DNA from: Hypomesus transpacificus
Taxonomy: Eukaryota; Chordata; Actinopteri; Osmeriformes; Osmeridae
Assembly: GCF_021917145.1 (NCBI RefSeq)
Contig: NC_061076.1
Coordinates: forward strand, 2,799,832-2,863,831
DNA: 64,000 bases
Reading direction: 5' to 3'
Part shown: in pieces, positions 1 to 13,873 of the stretch
How the letters are laid out: each line of letters starts with the position of its first letter
Numbering within the stretch: position 1 is the first letter of the stretch
Program-made: the position numbers and the translations under genes
Notes under the pieces: model-generated
The model's input: the letters and a program-made list of their open reading frames with translations, nothing else
The model's database searches: none
What the model was told of the DNA's origin: nothing

Positions 1-1521
1 TATTTATTTTAGAGTTTGTGCACATTTGCAAAGTATAGGCAGGTGTTTTGCATAAGTAAAGCCATTAAGTAGTGTAACACAACCCACCGATCTATACTGA
101 AATAAAGTATCCCCTCTCTTGTCTTTCTGTTAACTAACCAGCATTTCATCCATAAAGAAAACCCTTTGAAAGAAGCTGATTATGCCAACTGTCAGCAGTG
201 CTCACGTAGCCGTATTGGCGTTGTAAAAGAGAATTCGCTTCTATACGACAGTAGCCTACCTACAATACCCCCAAAACGTACTTGTGAATTGCCAGTTGAA
301 AGGTTGTCCAGTAAGTAAGGCCTAGTTTGATGATGCCTAAGGCTATGGAACCGTAGTTGTTCATACGTCTCAGTCTTTTCTAAGGCTCAGTAGCCTATTC
401 TGGATCACAAAGCGTGACTTACAGTTTTTTTACATGTCAAGTCAAAAATGTGGCATTGTACATTCATGTGTAAATAATGTGGAGTGATATTGAATGAAAA
501 TTGAACTCTTTTTCTTGTTTACATGCGTTCTTTTCCCGCTATAATGACGTACGTTGACGTATTTCGTATGTGCATCTTGATTGGTTTCGTGTATGTTGGA
601 GGCGGAGTAACAACCAAAGCGGAAGTGCAGATTCACCAGACAGCATACAAACAAAGTTACAATGTAACGATTCGTTTTTAAGTCTTACTGGAAGGGAAGT
701 ATATTGTGTTGATAGTACTTTGTCTTCATATACGATACACATCGTTAGTAACTCGGCACATTGGCATTTGAAAGATAAAAAATGAAGTTGAGCTACTGCA
801 TTGTTTATGATCAGGATTCATTTAACAGTCTAAATTAGAAAAAGAACGAATCTTGTCTATTTAGGGCCTATACGAACCCATAGGCCTATGTTTTTCGACA
901 ACGATCTGACTTGAATGCATTACTTAATACAGACAACTGCCAGACATAGCTATTGTCATAGTAATGTGCACAGGTAGAGTGAGGCCTTCCATGGTTCATT
1001 TGACATTTGTTGTCTTCTGGTATTTTTGACTCCTCGACGGGTCCAATGCAAAATGTATAGACTAATGCATAGTTAGGCAATAGGTAAACAATCACTGTTT
1101 ATATTACATGAGATGTGCTCATATGTAGCCTATTAGTCGATGGAGAAACTGCTAATAAGTGTCAAAGTGGCCTATCAAAGAAAGACACTGGGGAAAAAAA
1201 GTTACTGTTTTGTTTCAGCTGTCTATAGAATTTCTGTAACCTACTAAGCAGTTGCGGTGTTCACAGGAGGGATTGGAGGGGAGGGCAAACGAGTGGCTGG
1301 GCAGATAAGAGTTCGATTTGCTTGGTGCATTTTTCTTAAAGGGTAGGTTATTTAATTTACATTAGTTCGAGAAACAATGAAATCCACCGTCTGAGCTACC
1401 GAATAAACGGTACTATGATAGTTTTGGAAGGGAGTTCGCAAAACGAGCGCCTACACGTTGCAGTGCTTTCAACACCGATTTTGTTATCCCCCTGATCGAG
1501 TCGGGTAAACCACCGTCCGAG
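1..1521. other. Upstream flank and 5' leader region of fbxl20
   Basis: No coding exon is supported here. The short open frames have no recognisable domain and sit on both strands. The part just before 1522 presumably holds the fbxl20 promoter and 5' UTR, but I see no TATA box or other element I could name with confidence. Confidence 0.5.
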
Positions 1522-4500
1522 ATGGGGAAGGAGGTTAATGGTGTTTCGCGGAGCAGGTTTGAGGTGAGTTTGTACATAGTATTAGAGGTTCAACACAGTC
1601 GTTTTAGACCAGTCGTCATTTAGCCTATGATTGTTGATGTGGCGTGTTCATGGGTAAACTGCGTTAATGTCACTCCGATGCAGCTTCCGCAGTCAATGCT
1701 TGGATTAGGTCAAATATAGCCTAGACTGGCTACTGTTGTTTTCAAGACACGACAGCATCTTGCCTGTCGTATAAAACAATACGCATTCATTTGCCTTAAT
1801 GCCAAAGGCTACATTTGCTGTCGTCTGAATCCATGTTTTTTGTGGTTGTCAAAATGTGTACTTGAGTTTTCTCTTTGTGCCTTCAAAACAAAGACAATAG
1901 CGTGAAGGCATTGGCCCACTGCAATGTTGACTTGGCTATTTATTGTTCTACACCAGCAAATATTATCTGTAATTGTTAATTTAAAGCTTCCGAATTCTCA
2001 TGAGAGTCTGAATTATTCCAAGCGTCTGGGAGTTGGGACTGTTTTGGATCAGGGGGCTGTTGTGTACGCTCGTGGCCGCTGCGGCTGCGGGGGCCTTGGG
2101 TTGATTCTGCTACAGATGGGCCATTAGCTCGGCCCGACCACAGCTTGGTTATTGCCTATAACACTCCTATATTAACCTGAACACCTTTTAAAAGCGTTAA
2201 ATGATCCTAATATGTTGTCATGGAAAACCTTAGATATTGAAAAAAAGCTGTTATTGCTCGATCGCTACTCAGCATTTGCCTGTAAACTTCGCGACAATTT
2301 ACGCAGTGGCAAAGAATGCACCAAAATGTGAATTATGGCATTGTAGATAGTCTAGTAAACTCTGATGAATACATTGTATGTATTTGCACCGTGACATTGG
2401 TCTGTCTGCCCTGAGAATGGTGGTGTTTAATCCCCAGCTAGGCAGAGTGGGATTTGTGTGGTTTTATTTATTTTTAACGATGCAACAGCTGACGACTCCG
2501 AACGTTCATGCCGTACCTTCTGGCCTGACAGCCCGACAGCTGCAGCAGATACGTGATCTGTAGTTTATTAGCCAATAACAATAGACTTGGAGGTAGCCTA
2601 GACGTCAATTATCTGTTGTTTATAATGTTCAAGACACTGCTACATCAGTTTGAGACGTAGTCTATTTTTATATTTGTGCGAGACATTTGTATAATGTGTT
2701 GAAAGTGGCCAATCTTTTGGGATGATTATGTGCTTTCCTAGGCCCAATTGGCTGCCTAGCCAGTAAAGTTGATAAAAACCAGAACACTGAGCATAGGGCT
2801 TGCAAGGAAAACAATGCCAACGTCGCCCAACATTCATGTATATTGAACAGTCCTTGCATGAAAATTGCCCATAACTAACTAGGCTACTATACCAAATGAC
2901 GTACAACAGCCTAATAACGTTACATTACAAAAGAAACACGCCACAGACCACATGTGCATCTGCCTTTTAGAAATGGCTGTGGATTATTTGACCGGTTGAG
3001 TAGATCTCTGAAAGGTGAGCTGTCACAGTGAATTTGCCCCAAATCCTGAAACGAAATGCCTGTCTGTTCCCCCCTGCTCCCTCAGAGTACACATGTCTGT
3101 GCTGGCAGACAACCCATGCATAGACAGCTGTGTGATTGTGAGAGTATGAGAAAGATATAGGACGCCCCAACCAGGCATCCCGTCATCTGAATTTGTGATG
3201 ACTATGTGTTTGATTATCGAGTTCAAAGTACCTAGTAAATCAACTTTTTCTTTGTGATATTTACTCAGGGACTGAAGAGGTCTTCATGTGGACTTCTCAT
3301 AGGACACACAAAGTTCTGAAAAACATACCAGGAAACTATTTTCCACCACAATATTTTTCCCAGAGGTCAAATTTGGGACAGAAAAAAATAAAATAATGCT
3401 AAAGTAGTCAGTAGTGTAATTGATGTTGAGACCCTAAAACAGTAGCAGGCCTCCATGATGACCTTCTGGTCAAATGCCAATTTTGTCAAAAGGAACAGTA
3501 GATTTAACTCGATCATGCAACCAGAGCCTTTTAGCTGTGTGACGCTGGAAACTGTGCAAAGAAAAGTAGCTGAGGAAATCCAGGTTAGGTAATGGCCCAC
3601 TTGATTTGGTGTGTATTAGGCAAGCCGTAGAGAACCAACATGAACATTGTGGTGAACACAGCATCGTTGCTTATAGACAGGAAGAAGGTGCCATTTCCTA
3701 ACTTGTCTTGGATGAGTGAGACCCTGACCGCACATTAACAGTCTGCTTGATGTTTTCATCTTCCCATTGTCTTTACTTCCTCTCTTCCAGATGTTCTCAA
3801 ACAGTGACGAGGCTGTCATTAACAAGAAGCTTCCCAAAGAGCTGTTACTACGGTGAGTGAAGGTTTTCCCAACATTGATCTTTAGCATTTAACAGAACAT
3901 GTGTTTAATCAAGAAGGCTCAAGTATGTTTATATGTAGGTTCTAGGTTGAGCATGAACAACGTTATATTTGTTTAAACACAATTAGCACCTCATCTGTGA
4001 ACATACATTTACCAGGCTAAGCATCCACATCAACTGATAACGGGGCACAAGACTTGATTAGTCCTCTTAAAGACACCACATCTCTGAATGTGTACATTTG
4101 TCTTTTTGCGTTGGCAAACAACTTCTGTTTTCTCCTTTCCCTCATGCCCCATACTCCACTCTTCCCTCCCCCATTCTAAAAACTGTTATTAAAAACAGAT
4201 GCTTGGGGTTGTAAAACATTCAAATCGATTAAGTAAAAAAAATACAATAAAAAAAAAGTTTGCCTCTGAGCAAACAGAAAATGGAGGCCGTAACTCAAGC
4301 CTGGGCTTTGCCAGTGAAGCTGCCAGAGCTGAGGCCTGCTGACATGGGGGTGTGCCTGGCCAGTTGCAGAGGGCTGATTTACTGGAGCAGTTGAAGCTGA
4401 CTTTTGCAACACTTTGCAACACTTTTCACTCTACATCGCAGTATTTGCTGCAGTAACGGTCCTATGTGTGTACCTAACTTTGTCACTAAGGAGATGACAA

Positions 4501-7500
4501 AGCACTGACACATCTGCATGATAAAACCCTATTATGTTGAGGTAAACACATTTGTTTATCTAATTAACATTCAAACACAGTGGGGTCTGTCATCAGAGTT
4601 TACACCACAGTGTTGTCCCAGGCCTGTGTGGGAGAGGCCTTTTACGAAAGAGTGGTGATGTGTAACGGGCTATCCCTGTCTGTGTTCCAGAATCTTCTCC
4701 TTTCTAGATGTGGTGACACTCTGTCGCTGTGCCCAGGTGTCACGGGTAAGTCTGTTTGGTTTTTCTGTGTGTGTTACTCACCGTTGAAGAGACGATTTTA
4801 AACTGTAACACTTTAGACCTTTTGTCTCTTCTGCTCTTTCTCAGTCTTGGAATGTCCTCGCTCTGGACGGCAGCAACTGGCAACGAATCGACCTCTTCGA
4901 CTTTCAGAGAGATATTGAGGTCAGAAAGTCTCCTATTTCTGTCCTGTCTTTTCATCCCCGCATGGTTCTCTCTCTTAACCTCTGACTCCTTCCTTAAAGC
5001 TGCAATAGGTAACATTATCCTACAGGTCGAGTTTGATTGACAGTGGTTTCACAAAATAACCCAATGAGGAAGGCATGCTTCAAGGAAGGCCCCCTTCGCC
5101 AAAGGCGATTGGCTGTCGGAAGTAGTGGGCAGCTCCAATTATAAGAAATATACAGTACCAGTCAAAAGTTTGGACACATTTTCCCGGGAAAATGTGTCCA
5201 AACTTTTGACTGGTACTGTATATTCCACTGGCACTAAGCTGTCACTGTTCTGAGCGCTGTTTAGTAACACTATCTGTTAAGTAAATACAGATGGCCATCT
5301 ATTTACTGTCCCTGTATCCACATGGATCACTTCACAATCCAATTCAAAATCAATCCAATTCCATACACTTTATTTGTCCCTTAGGGGCAACTTGTAAGAT
5401 CTGAATGGATGTATTCCATTGTGAAATGAGCGCAGACGTGATTGACAGGGATGTGGGTGTCTGGCTGTGTGTTGATCTGCAGGGTCGTGTGGTGGAGAAC
5501 ATCTCCAAGAGATGCGGGGGCTTCCTGAGGAAGCTGAGCCTGAGGGGGTGTCTAGGGGTGGGGGACAGTGCTCTGAGGTAAGGGCCCAGGGAAGGGCTAG
5601 TGGGCCAGTTCTCTCTTTCACATGCAGGGTAAATAAGTACACCCGACAAACATTCCTAATGTGTGTGTTTGTGTGTGTGTGTGGGGGGGGGGGGGTTCTG
5701 TTTACTTTTCAACAGAACCTTCTCTCAGAACTGCAGGAATATTGAGCTGCTTAGTCTCAATGGCTGCACCAAGATCACAGACAGGTGTGCACTCAAGTCT
5801 GACTCACATTTCAGTACTTATTTGTGTTCTCGTGGCTGTACGCTAACAATATATCTATCTCTGCTCCTTCCAGTACATGTAACAGCCTCAGTAAATTCTG
5901 TCCCAAGCTCAAGCACCTGGACCTAGCATCCTGTACCTCAATCACCAACCTGTCACTCAAAGCCCTCAGGTTAGTGGATGGAATTCATCATACAATTTAA
6001 CGAACACCCCCCCCCCCCCTCCTCCCCTGACCTTATATTATCCTCCTCATTTTGTCTGTTAAATGTTTCCTGTCACACTTGCACACATACACACACATAA
6101 GGGGGGTGCTTTACTCCTGTAGCAGATGGCTGCTTTTGTAGAACACGTACACGGTGACCAGGTTAAGTTATTCAGTTATGCATGCTGTTAGTGTGAGACA
6201 TGCAGCATTACAAGTGACTTGGAGTTTTCCCTCGTCAACTGTTTCATGTTTTCGTTCTCGCTCTTCAACCCCCCCTCCCCCCCCTCCCTCCTTTGCCTTC
6301 CCCCCCTCCGGTGGCAGTGAGGGCTGCCCCCTATTGGAGCAGCTTAACATCTCCTGGTGTGACCAGGTGACCAAGGATGGCATCCAAGCCCTGGTACGAT
6401 GCTGTCCCGGACTCAAAGGACTGTTCCTGAAAGGCTGCACACAGGTATGGAGAGAGGACAGTGAGGTGTCTGTTGAGCCTGGAGACTATGGCTGATGCCA
6501 GGTCCTAACTCAGTGTGTAGTTTATTGATGAGTCACAGGCAGTCTGAAGAACAGGTGTTGGTGAAGGCATTACTTTGATGCAAATCTTTCATTGAAGTTT
6601 AAAATGACTCCAATATCCCTGTCGCCCTCCTCTTCTCCTTCTCCAAACTCATCTGTGCTGCAGTTGGAAGACGAGGCGCTGAAGCACATTGGAGCACACT
6701 GTCCAGAGTTGGTCACTCTCAACCTGCAGACGTGTTCAGTGAGTTTCACCTTAATGATGCATTTGGATGGAATTCTATAATTATGTACTGCAAAAGTTTA
6801 AAAACATTTCACACAACCTTAACCTGCAGATGACCGACTCGTATCAGTATGTTGTATTGCACACAGTACCCCACACCTGGAATCCGTTCTGTTATGCTTC
6901 ATAATTAGATGCAGGTAGTTCTGAGTAATCTGCTTGTTGGTGTAACCATATAGAGGTCTGGGCGCAGCCTGCTAGGGATGAAGTGGGTCAGACTGTGCCC
7001 TTCCCTTCCCTGTGTGGGGTTGTTAAGGACAGGCTGGTACACAGGCCTGCTTGGTCTGCAGCTTGCCCTTGAGGAGGCTGTTCACCATCTAACCCACATA
7101 ACTCATAGTGTGTGAAACCCGCCCAGACACATTTGTTGCTCTGGCATCCTCACTAATGGTGTCTGCCCTTATATCAAATTCCCTCCACGTTTCCTTCCCC
7201 CAGATCCCTTCCTCCATCCCTTCCTTCCTCCCTCCTCTGTTCCTCAGGTTTGCTTCTTTACGCACCTCCCCTCACCTCTCAGCAGGTCACCCTCTCATTT
7301 CCTGCCAGTAAATCACCTCTCACTGTTCTCCTCCAATCATTGTGTGTCCATCTGTCTCCTTCCACCTGTACCTCCTCTGTCTCTGAGTCCCACACCCCCC
7401 TGCAGTCATATTGTCAATGTGCACAGTGGGTGAAGGACAGTAATGAACAGGAATTCTTCCCATTATCCATGCTGAGTGGGCAGGTGGAGATTGGATGTGA

Positions 7501-7831
7501 TAAGGCAGTGGCCATGTTGGTGTACGACAAATAACCAAATGCTGACTGTGGGTTAGCTGTATGTATGCCGGATTCATCACCATTTTGTCAACATGTTATT
7601 GAATGTGATGACTTTGTGGTCGTGGGGGGGTTTTGAGAGTGACCCCCCTGTTCTCTGTGTTGTCCCTCGCCCCCCTCTCTCTCTCTCTCTGAGCAGCAGA
7701 TCACAGACGAGGGCCTCATCACTATTTGCCGGGGTTGTCACCGCTTGCAGTCCCTCTGTGTGTCTGGCTGTGCCAACATCACCGACGCCATACTGCACGC
7801 TCTGGGACAGAACTGTCCCCGCCTCAGGTAA

Positions 7832-7894
<63 letters not shown>

Positions 7895-8104
7895 ACACAC
7901 ACACAAACAAGTCTTAATTCCCACTGAAAGGTAGTTTGGAAGGACACTGTACATGAAGGAATATATCGCCGCTGCTGTTCTGGTAAATGGTTTGGCTTTG
8001 TCCTTCTCTGTTCAGAATATTAGAAGTGGCTCGCTGTTCTCAGCTCACAGATGTGGGCTTCACTACATTAGCTAGGGTGAGTACACCAGCTATTGCAAGG
8101 ATCA

Positions 8105-8150
<46 letters not shown>

Positions 8151-8982
8151 GTCAGAGCAAATGTCTGAAAGATGACACATCTCTCCTTCTGTTTTTCTCC
8201 TGCAGAACTGTCATGAGCTGGAAAAGATGGACCTGGAGGAGTGTGTGCAGGTGACAAAGATGACACGCAGCCACACCACCAGGCCTAAGCACCCACAACT
8301 TACAGAACAGTGCTGTGAAAGATAAGCTGGTCTCTCTCTCTCTTGATTCTAGATCACAGACGGCACTCTCATCCAGCTGTCCATCCATTGTCCTCGCCTT
8401 CAAGTCCTGGTGAGCAGCGGCTAACGCCGCCATGCCAGCCGTGTGTGTCAGCTTGTGTCGAGCGCTGTTAGTGAGGCCAGGCCTGTCTCTGTGCTGTCTC
8501 CCAGAGCCTGTCTCACTGTGAGCTGATCACCGACGACGGCATCAGACACCTGGGCAGCGGCCCCTGCGCCCACGACCGCCTGGAGGTGATCGAGCTGGAC
8601 AACTGCCCCCTGATCACCGACGCCTCGCTGGAGCACCTGAAGAGCTGCCACAGCCTGGACCGGATCGAGCTGTACGACTGTCAGCAGATTACCCGTGCTG
8701 GCATCAAGAGGCTGAGGGTAGGAGCAGCCCGTCGTTCACTCACGCTTGTCTGTCCTCCTGCCATTTGAACGCGGTCCGTTCGTCGAGTCGACGACACGTT
8801 TGAGCTGTGTGTTTTGAAGGCGTGCTCATGCTGGATTTGTCTCTGTGTGTCTCTCTCTGTTCCTCTCCATGCAGACCCATCTGCCTAACATCAAAGTGCA
8901 CGCGTACTTCGCCCCCGTCACCCCGCCCCCCTCGGTCGGGGGAAGTCGCCAGAGGTTTTGTCGATGCTGTATCCTGCTATGA
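1522..8982 (+). CDS. fbxl20: F-box and leucine-rich repeat protein 20 (15 coding exons, 436 aa)
   Basis: Substrate-recognition subunit of an SCF (SKP1-CUL1-F-box) ubiquitin ligase; the family member FBXL20/SCRAPPER acts on presynaptic RIM1. Exons: 1522-1563, 3791-3852, 4691-4745, 4845-4919, 5483-5577, 5716-5784, 5874-5969, 6318-6444, 6664-6738, 7697-7827, 8016-8076, 8206-8250, 8353-8409, 8505-8717, 8875-8982. All have AG/GT borders and phases that join exactly. The F-box lies at about residues 24-70 (KLPKELLLRIFSFLDVVTLC), followed by cysteine-containing LRRs (repeated CxxITD motifs) to about residue 400. The protein ends CRCCILL, a CAAX box whose final Leu predicts geranylgeranylation. The 436-aa length equals human FBXL20 as I recall it. 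The N-terminus MGKEVNGVSRSRFE resembles FBXL20, which has this extension, rather than FBXL2. The last intron-exon unit encodes the conserved THLPNIKVHAYFAPVTPPPS tail. stac2 lies next in the same orientation, as in human 17q12. Confidence 0.96.
5147..5224. mobile_element. Perfect palindromic fold-back Tc1-like MITE in fbxl20 intron 4
   Basis: Two 39-base arms are exact reverse complements about a centre at 5185/5186 (CCC|GGG), with no loop. The ends read CAGTACCAGTCAAAAGTTTG, a terminal inverted repeat I recognise from teleost Tc1-type transposons, and each end is flanked by TA, the Tc1/mariner target. No transposase remains, so this is two TIRs joined head to head. Confidence 0.8.
5340..5400. 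repeat. Possible retroposon-derived fragment
   Basis: The stretch around TTTATTTGTCCCTTAGGGGC resembles a motif common at the ends of teleost non-LTR retroposons. It is short and assigned by resemblance only. Confidence 0.3.
7829..7913. repeat. (CA)n microsatellite in fbxl20 intron 10
   Basis: About 80 bases of near-pure CA dinucleotides begin directly after the exon 10 donor. A second CA tract is at 8116-8146 in intron 11. The open frames they produce on both strands (poly-Thr/His and Cys/Val) are repeat artefacts. Confidence 0.9.
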
Positions 8983-10545
8983 TGTAGAAACAGCGACCCC
9001 CCCCACTCCCCCTGGTCAGCCCAACGCCTGACCAGTCCACCCCCCCCCCCCCACCCCCGACCTGCTGCCCGGCCCCCGGCCCTCAGTCCCCTGTTATACA
9101 TGCTGGTGTCCCCCTTCTCCGGAGCTGGAGAGAGAGGGAGAGAGACAAACAGGACCACAGGCTCTGGGAGAACCTTTCCAATGACCCACTGTCAACAGCC
9201 TTACACACAGACATGTACACACACACACACCCGCAAACTAACATGAGTACATTCCCTGCTGTCCCCCCCCCCCCCCCCCCCCCCCGCCTAAGTTTAAAAA
9301 ACAAACCAGTATTACAAATAGAGGGGATTACACAATAGATCTGATTCTTACCACTGCTGTTCAGAGATTAGCATTGTGATACACTGTTAGAAGTACCATG
9401 ATCCAAAATCTCAGTTGATAAAAGGTTGATTCAAAATACTTAAAGATGACCATGACAGACAATTTGCTTGGAAACAACATCAGTGTACATGTAGCCACCA
9501 CAACGAATTTTGAAGAGGTTGAAATGCCCCTTAGACCGATAAGGTGACTGACAAGCTACCTCTACTCAAAACTGCGCTCGATCGTGAGAGGTTGTTTGTG
9601 AGGTCTAATCTTCAAGCTGACCTCAGATGATGGAGTAATTTGTTCCTAGATGACAGTTCTGGTGTCATTCACAGCCACAAACTGCCTACTACTCCCTTTT
9701 CACACATGCACACGGATGCAGGCACACTAAATGATGACTGCTACTAAAATATAATACTGGCCTGTTAAGGGATATGAGTGTTGGTATCATCCTTTGCACT
9801 GACTGCAGATATAATGATGGCACTTTACAAGATGAGTTTAAACTACTCCATATAGTTTACTGCCACCTGAAAACCTCCAAAACACACTTGCACACAAACA
9901 CGCATACACACCTAATTCAATACTCTCATGCCCTCCCCTCTCTTTCTGTTACAATCAGATGCTTCATTGTACCTAAAAAAAAAAAAAATAGTGGAAAAAA
10001 ATAGAGAAAAGTTTGATATTTTTCTAAAATGGACACCAATTGAGACTTAATAATGGGGACTTGAGAAGATGCCAAATGTTGCATGTCACAATTCTAGTTT
10101 TTTAAATCAAAATGTGTATATATATGTGTACGTACTGTGGGAATCTAAACGCTGATGTCGGCACAACCAGACCACAGAAGACTGAAGAGATGAATGGCTG
10201 TGGGTCTCACAACACAAAGCACGGTGAACCACTGTCACAAACACGCTTGTTTAACGAGTGTTTCCTGAGACATGTTGAATAGTTCACAGTATAGGCTTGC
10301 ACCAAGCAAGGATTTGGACAGTAAGGGGGAAACTGGTCAAAGCAAGCTTCTCTCAACAATGATAAAAAACAGAATTTTAGACACTTCAATGAAGGGGGAA
10401 AAAAGAAAGAAAGGATAATGGAAAGAAAAAGCCAACTGAAAACAATCAATGTATCTCTATTTTCAGTTAGTTCTGATTCATTTTGTTGCATAGTTTTTTT
10501 TTTGGGGGCTTTGGTCACAGTTGTGAGAAATGTGATGTGGTAGAC

Positions 10546-10582
<37 letters not shown>

Positions 10583-12250
10583 TGCAAAGAGATATCTGCT
10601 GATGTCGGAGTGCCAGTTTGGACACCGTTTCAAGTGACCAGGTCACAGTGTGACCTAGGGTCAGTGACATTAACGCCTCGTCAGCACCCTTGAGGTCTTT
10701 CAGGGGATGGAGAGACAGTGGGTTTCCCCTAGGAACAGGACCCCGTCCCCGTCCCCCCGTCCCCCCCCCCCCGTCTTGGACCAGTGACACAGGAGGGTGA
10801 GCGGACACTACAACAGGACGTGTTTTGAATCTTGAGCTGGAGTGAGCACACACAACTGGCCTACTGAGAGATATCGTGGACTAGGTATGATTCTTCCGTG
10901 TGACACATCAAGGCCTGCCTTCTGGATTCTTCTCTCCTGCTCAGTTCTATGTCTTGTCTGTTTTCTTTATTTTTCTGCCGGATCTGTGTTTTACTTTGTT
11001 TTTCTGTCTAGGAGGGTGACCTCATCAACACACATCCCCACAACACACCCCTACTTTCTCAGTTCTGTTTGGTGTGTTTTGGAGTGGGGCTGTTTTGTTT
11101 TAAAGTCATGAATTCAGTGTCTCTCAGTTGAGTTTGAGCCCTAATCCTTCCAGATTTGGGCTCATGAAGTTTGTTCGTTTTTTTGTTTTTTAAGAGTTCT
11201 TGTTACTTAATGTCCAGAGTGTAGCCTTTGTGCAGGAGAACGGTTGGAGCCAGTGCAATTGTAATATGACTTAAATGTTATTCGGTTTTTCATTATGAAA
11301 GATTAATTGGTATCGCTTGTATGTATGAGATATATATACAGTAGTATGTTATACATATTGAATGTGCTTGACCATGAAGGACTTGACCTGGACGTGTGTT
11401 TTAAGGGCATGTGTGGTGTGTTGCTATGGCAGTCAGACCCTCTCCTGATGTGGTTTCCCCTAACTTGTTATGCCTTGTGATTTGTCAGTTAGGAAGGGGA
11501 GGATAATGTGTGCAGAGATGAATGCAGTGTAATCCAGTCTGATCTGTTTTGTTTGAATGGGGATTTATGGAGGATTAGAGAACATCCAGGAGCCAACATG
11601 GCAAAGACGTGTGGTGGACTCTCACTCTGGGTGTGTGTGCGTGCTGTAGGACTGTCGAATCCCGCAGGGAGAGGGCAGTCCTGGGGGGTGGACGTGAGTC
11701 CACACGGGTCGTACTGGACATGCTGGCTGTCTACTGCCATGCTCTTCCACATCCAAGCCACACCTTCAGATTAGAGAGAGGACATGCTGAGCCACAGGCC
11801 GTGCACCAAGCCCACACTGATGGCATAGGCTGTATTGACAACCGTTTCAAACAGTCGTAGAGTGGTAGACCACTGAGGGTACCAACACCAGGTTGTGTCA
11901 CCGTACAACAACAACAACAACGATCTGTTACCACTTCTGTGTCCTTCGGGTCTTCCAGCAGTTTCCTTGTTGCAGGATATCCCCAAAACAAATTCATCAG
12001 TCCATTTCATACAAGTTCATCCCTGGCGGGTGGGGTGGGGATTAGGAGGACAAGAGGAATCTAAATTGTGTTCTTGGTAGTTTTACGCCAGGGAATTACA
12101 ATTACAATGTTGACAATGACTGTAGTTAATTTACTGTAAATCTTTTCCTTTTTTTTTAATTTTATTCTTTTTTTTTTTTTTTTTTTTACAGTTAACCGAT
12201 ATAAATGAATACGTATGTATGAATAAATATATAACTATATTATTAAGATT
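8983..12250 (+). other. fbxl20: Probable fbxl20 3' UTR
   Basis: The region follows the fbxl20 stop, has no splice-linked coding sequence and includes a 23-base poly-C run (9263-9285), a CA tract (about 10548-10580) and AT-rich stretches. The proposed end is the AATAAA at 12222-12227, after a long T tract. The extent is inferred; an earlier poly(A) site is possible. Confidence 0.5.
12222..12227 (+). terminator. fbxl20: Candidate poly(A) signal for fbxl20
   Basis: AATAAA in an AT-rich context about 3.2 kb after the stop codon, with no coding sequence between. Its use is inferred. Confidence 0.45.
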
Positions 12251-13873
12251 TGTATGTCTGTTATTACTGTAAATGAAGACAGTATTTTATGTAGTATTCT
12301 ATTTTAATAGGTCATATCACTGGAAGGGATCAAGTCATACTAAATGAGGACACTAGAGGGCAGCAGTGGACTTGCCTCTCAATGAGCCTTCCAGTTCTAA
12401 AACCCTTTCAAAGGCTGTAGCCTTTCCAAACAGGCATCCAGGCCTATAAGTCGGGTGCCAAGTCATGCAATCCCTTGTAAACAAATAATAAAACCTGAAA
12501 TATAAGTCTATTGAACTGGGAGGTGAAGAAGAGAGCCCATTAAAACACTAACCCTGTGTTTCCTCTTGGTTCCAGTCAGAAGTCTAGTAGTAGTGTTTCG
12601 CACCCCCTGAAGGCGACAGAGAAGACAGTTCACATGTACAGTGAGTTACAGTTAGTCTAGCTTTGACAAAACAAAGGCATGCATAAGTCTCTTGAATAGC
12701 AGGATTGATTGGAAAAAGCCACATTTGATGACATTTATTTGTGTATCAAATTTAAAGTCTGAATCAAAGATGATACAAAGATTAGTTTCTTGTGTGTAAG
12801 TAATGGGAGAGAGATGCCAGGTTATTGGTTATACTCAGAGCAACCTTATGCTCAAACTGTGACAGTGAGTCAAATTGTATATTCCATTCCATTACCACAT
12901 GCATATTCCAACAGAGCTTTCCATTCAGTGGTCTGGAATTGGAATGCTCCAGGCAAGATATCCAGGTGGCATTAGCATTGTGATGTCATAATAACCATGG
13001 ATATCGAATTTTCACAATATGATGACATCCTGGAACCTTGAGAAAACGATCAGATTTTGGAGCTAATGGATTTCAATTAGATGATGCAATAGTTCACTAC
13101 TAATTGTTGGAACATAATTAAGGCATTCATTTCTAAATAATACATCATTTGAAAACAATCAGTCCTATTGTATCTGAATGATACTATGGCAGTAGACCTT
13201 CTAATAGATCTACTTTGGGTGCAGCAAATTCAATAACAAGTTTCCATACCAGGCATAAAAGCGCAAATGATGTAACTGGGATTAGAGTACCCTTGTCTGG
13301 AACAGACTTCCTGGCCCTCACAAGGGACAATGGCACACTTAAGACTCTGACAGCAGCATGGTGACCAAGGCCTTGGCTGGTGCTGTAGCTCTGTCCTTGT
13401 GACACATTGAAGATATGTTGCATAATCTTACCCCCTGTTACTGCTAGTTTAGTTATTTTTTTGCTGTTGCTTTTTGCATCAGAGATATAGTTTTCTTCAG
13501 TTTGGATGTGTATTTATAACCAACAGATCCCCTTGGGAATGAAAATTCATGAACGTAGAAGGATTTTTCAGAGCTAGGTGTGAATTCATAGACACACATT
13601 CTGTCCAGTCTTGAATACATTTACATGAGTCAAGACGGTTCAATTCAGTCTGAAAATGAGTCAAAATCCCAATAGAGTGGATGTGATTGTTTCTTATTTG
13701 AAAAGTTAATTTATGAAAATGATTTTAATTATAGGTATGATTGAGGTATAATTATAAATTATTATTATTAAATTGATAGTTCCGCAGTTCGAATATATAT
13801 CAAGCAATATGTACAGCATGTCATGCTGCAGCATGTACAAACAGGTAGAGGAGAATATTTCTTTACTTCTTGT
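12251..13873. other. fbxl20-stac2 intergenic segment, no gene seen
   Basis: AT-rich, with scattered short open frames on both strands. None has a recognisable domain or splice-linked continuation. It may contain old repeats that I cannot name. Confidence 0.5.

Noticed and set aside
1924..2563. Short frames in fbxl20 intron 1
   Set aside because: No domain, no matching splice borders, and the flanking exons join directly in phase.
7577..7954. Cys/Val and Thr/His-rich frames
   Set aside because: Translation of a (CA)n tract over fbxl20 exon 10 and intron 10; the real exon uses another frame.
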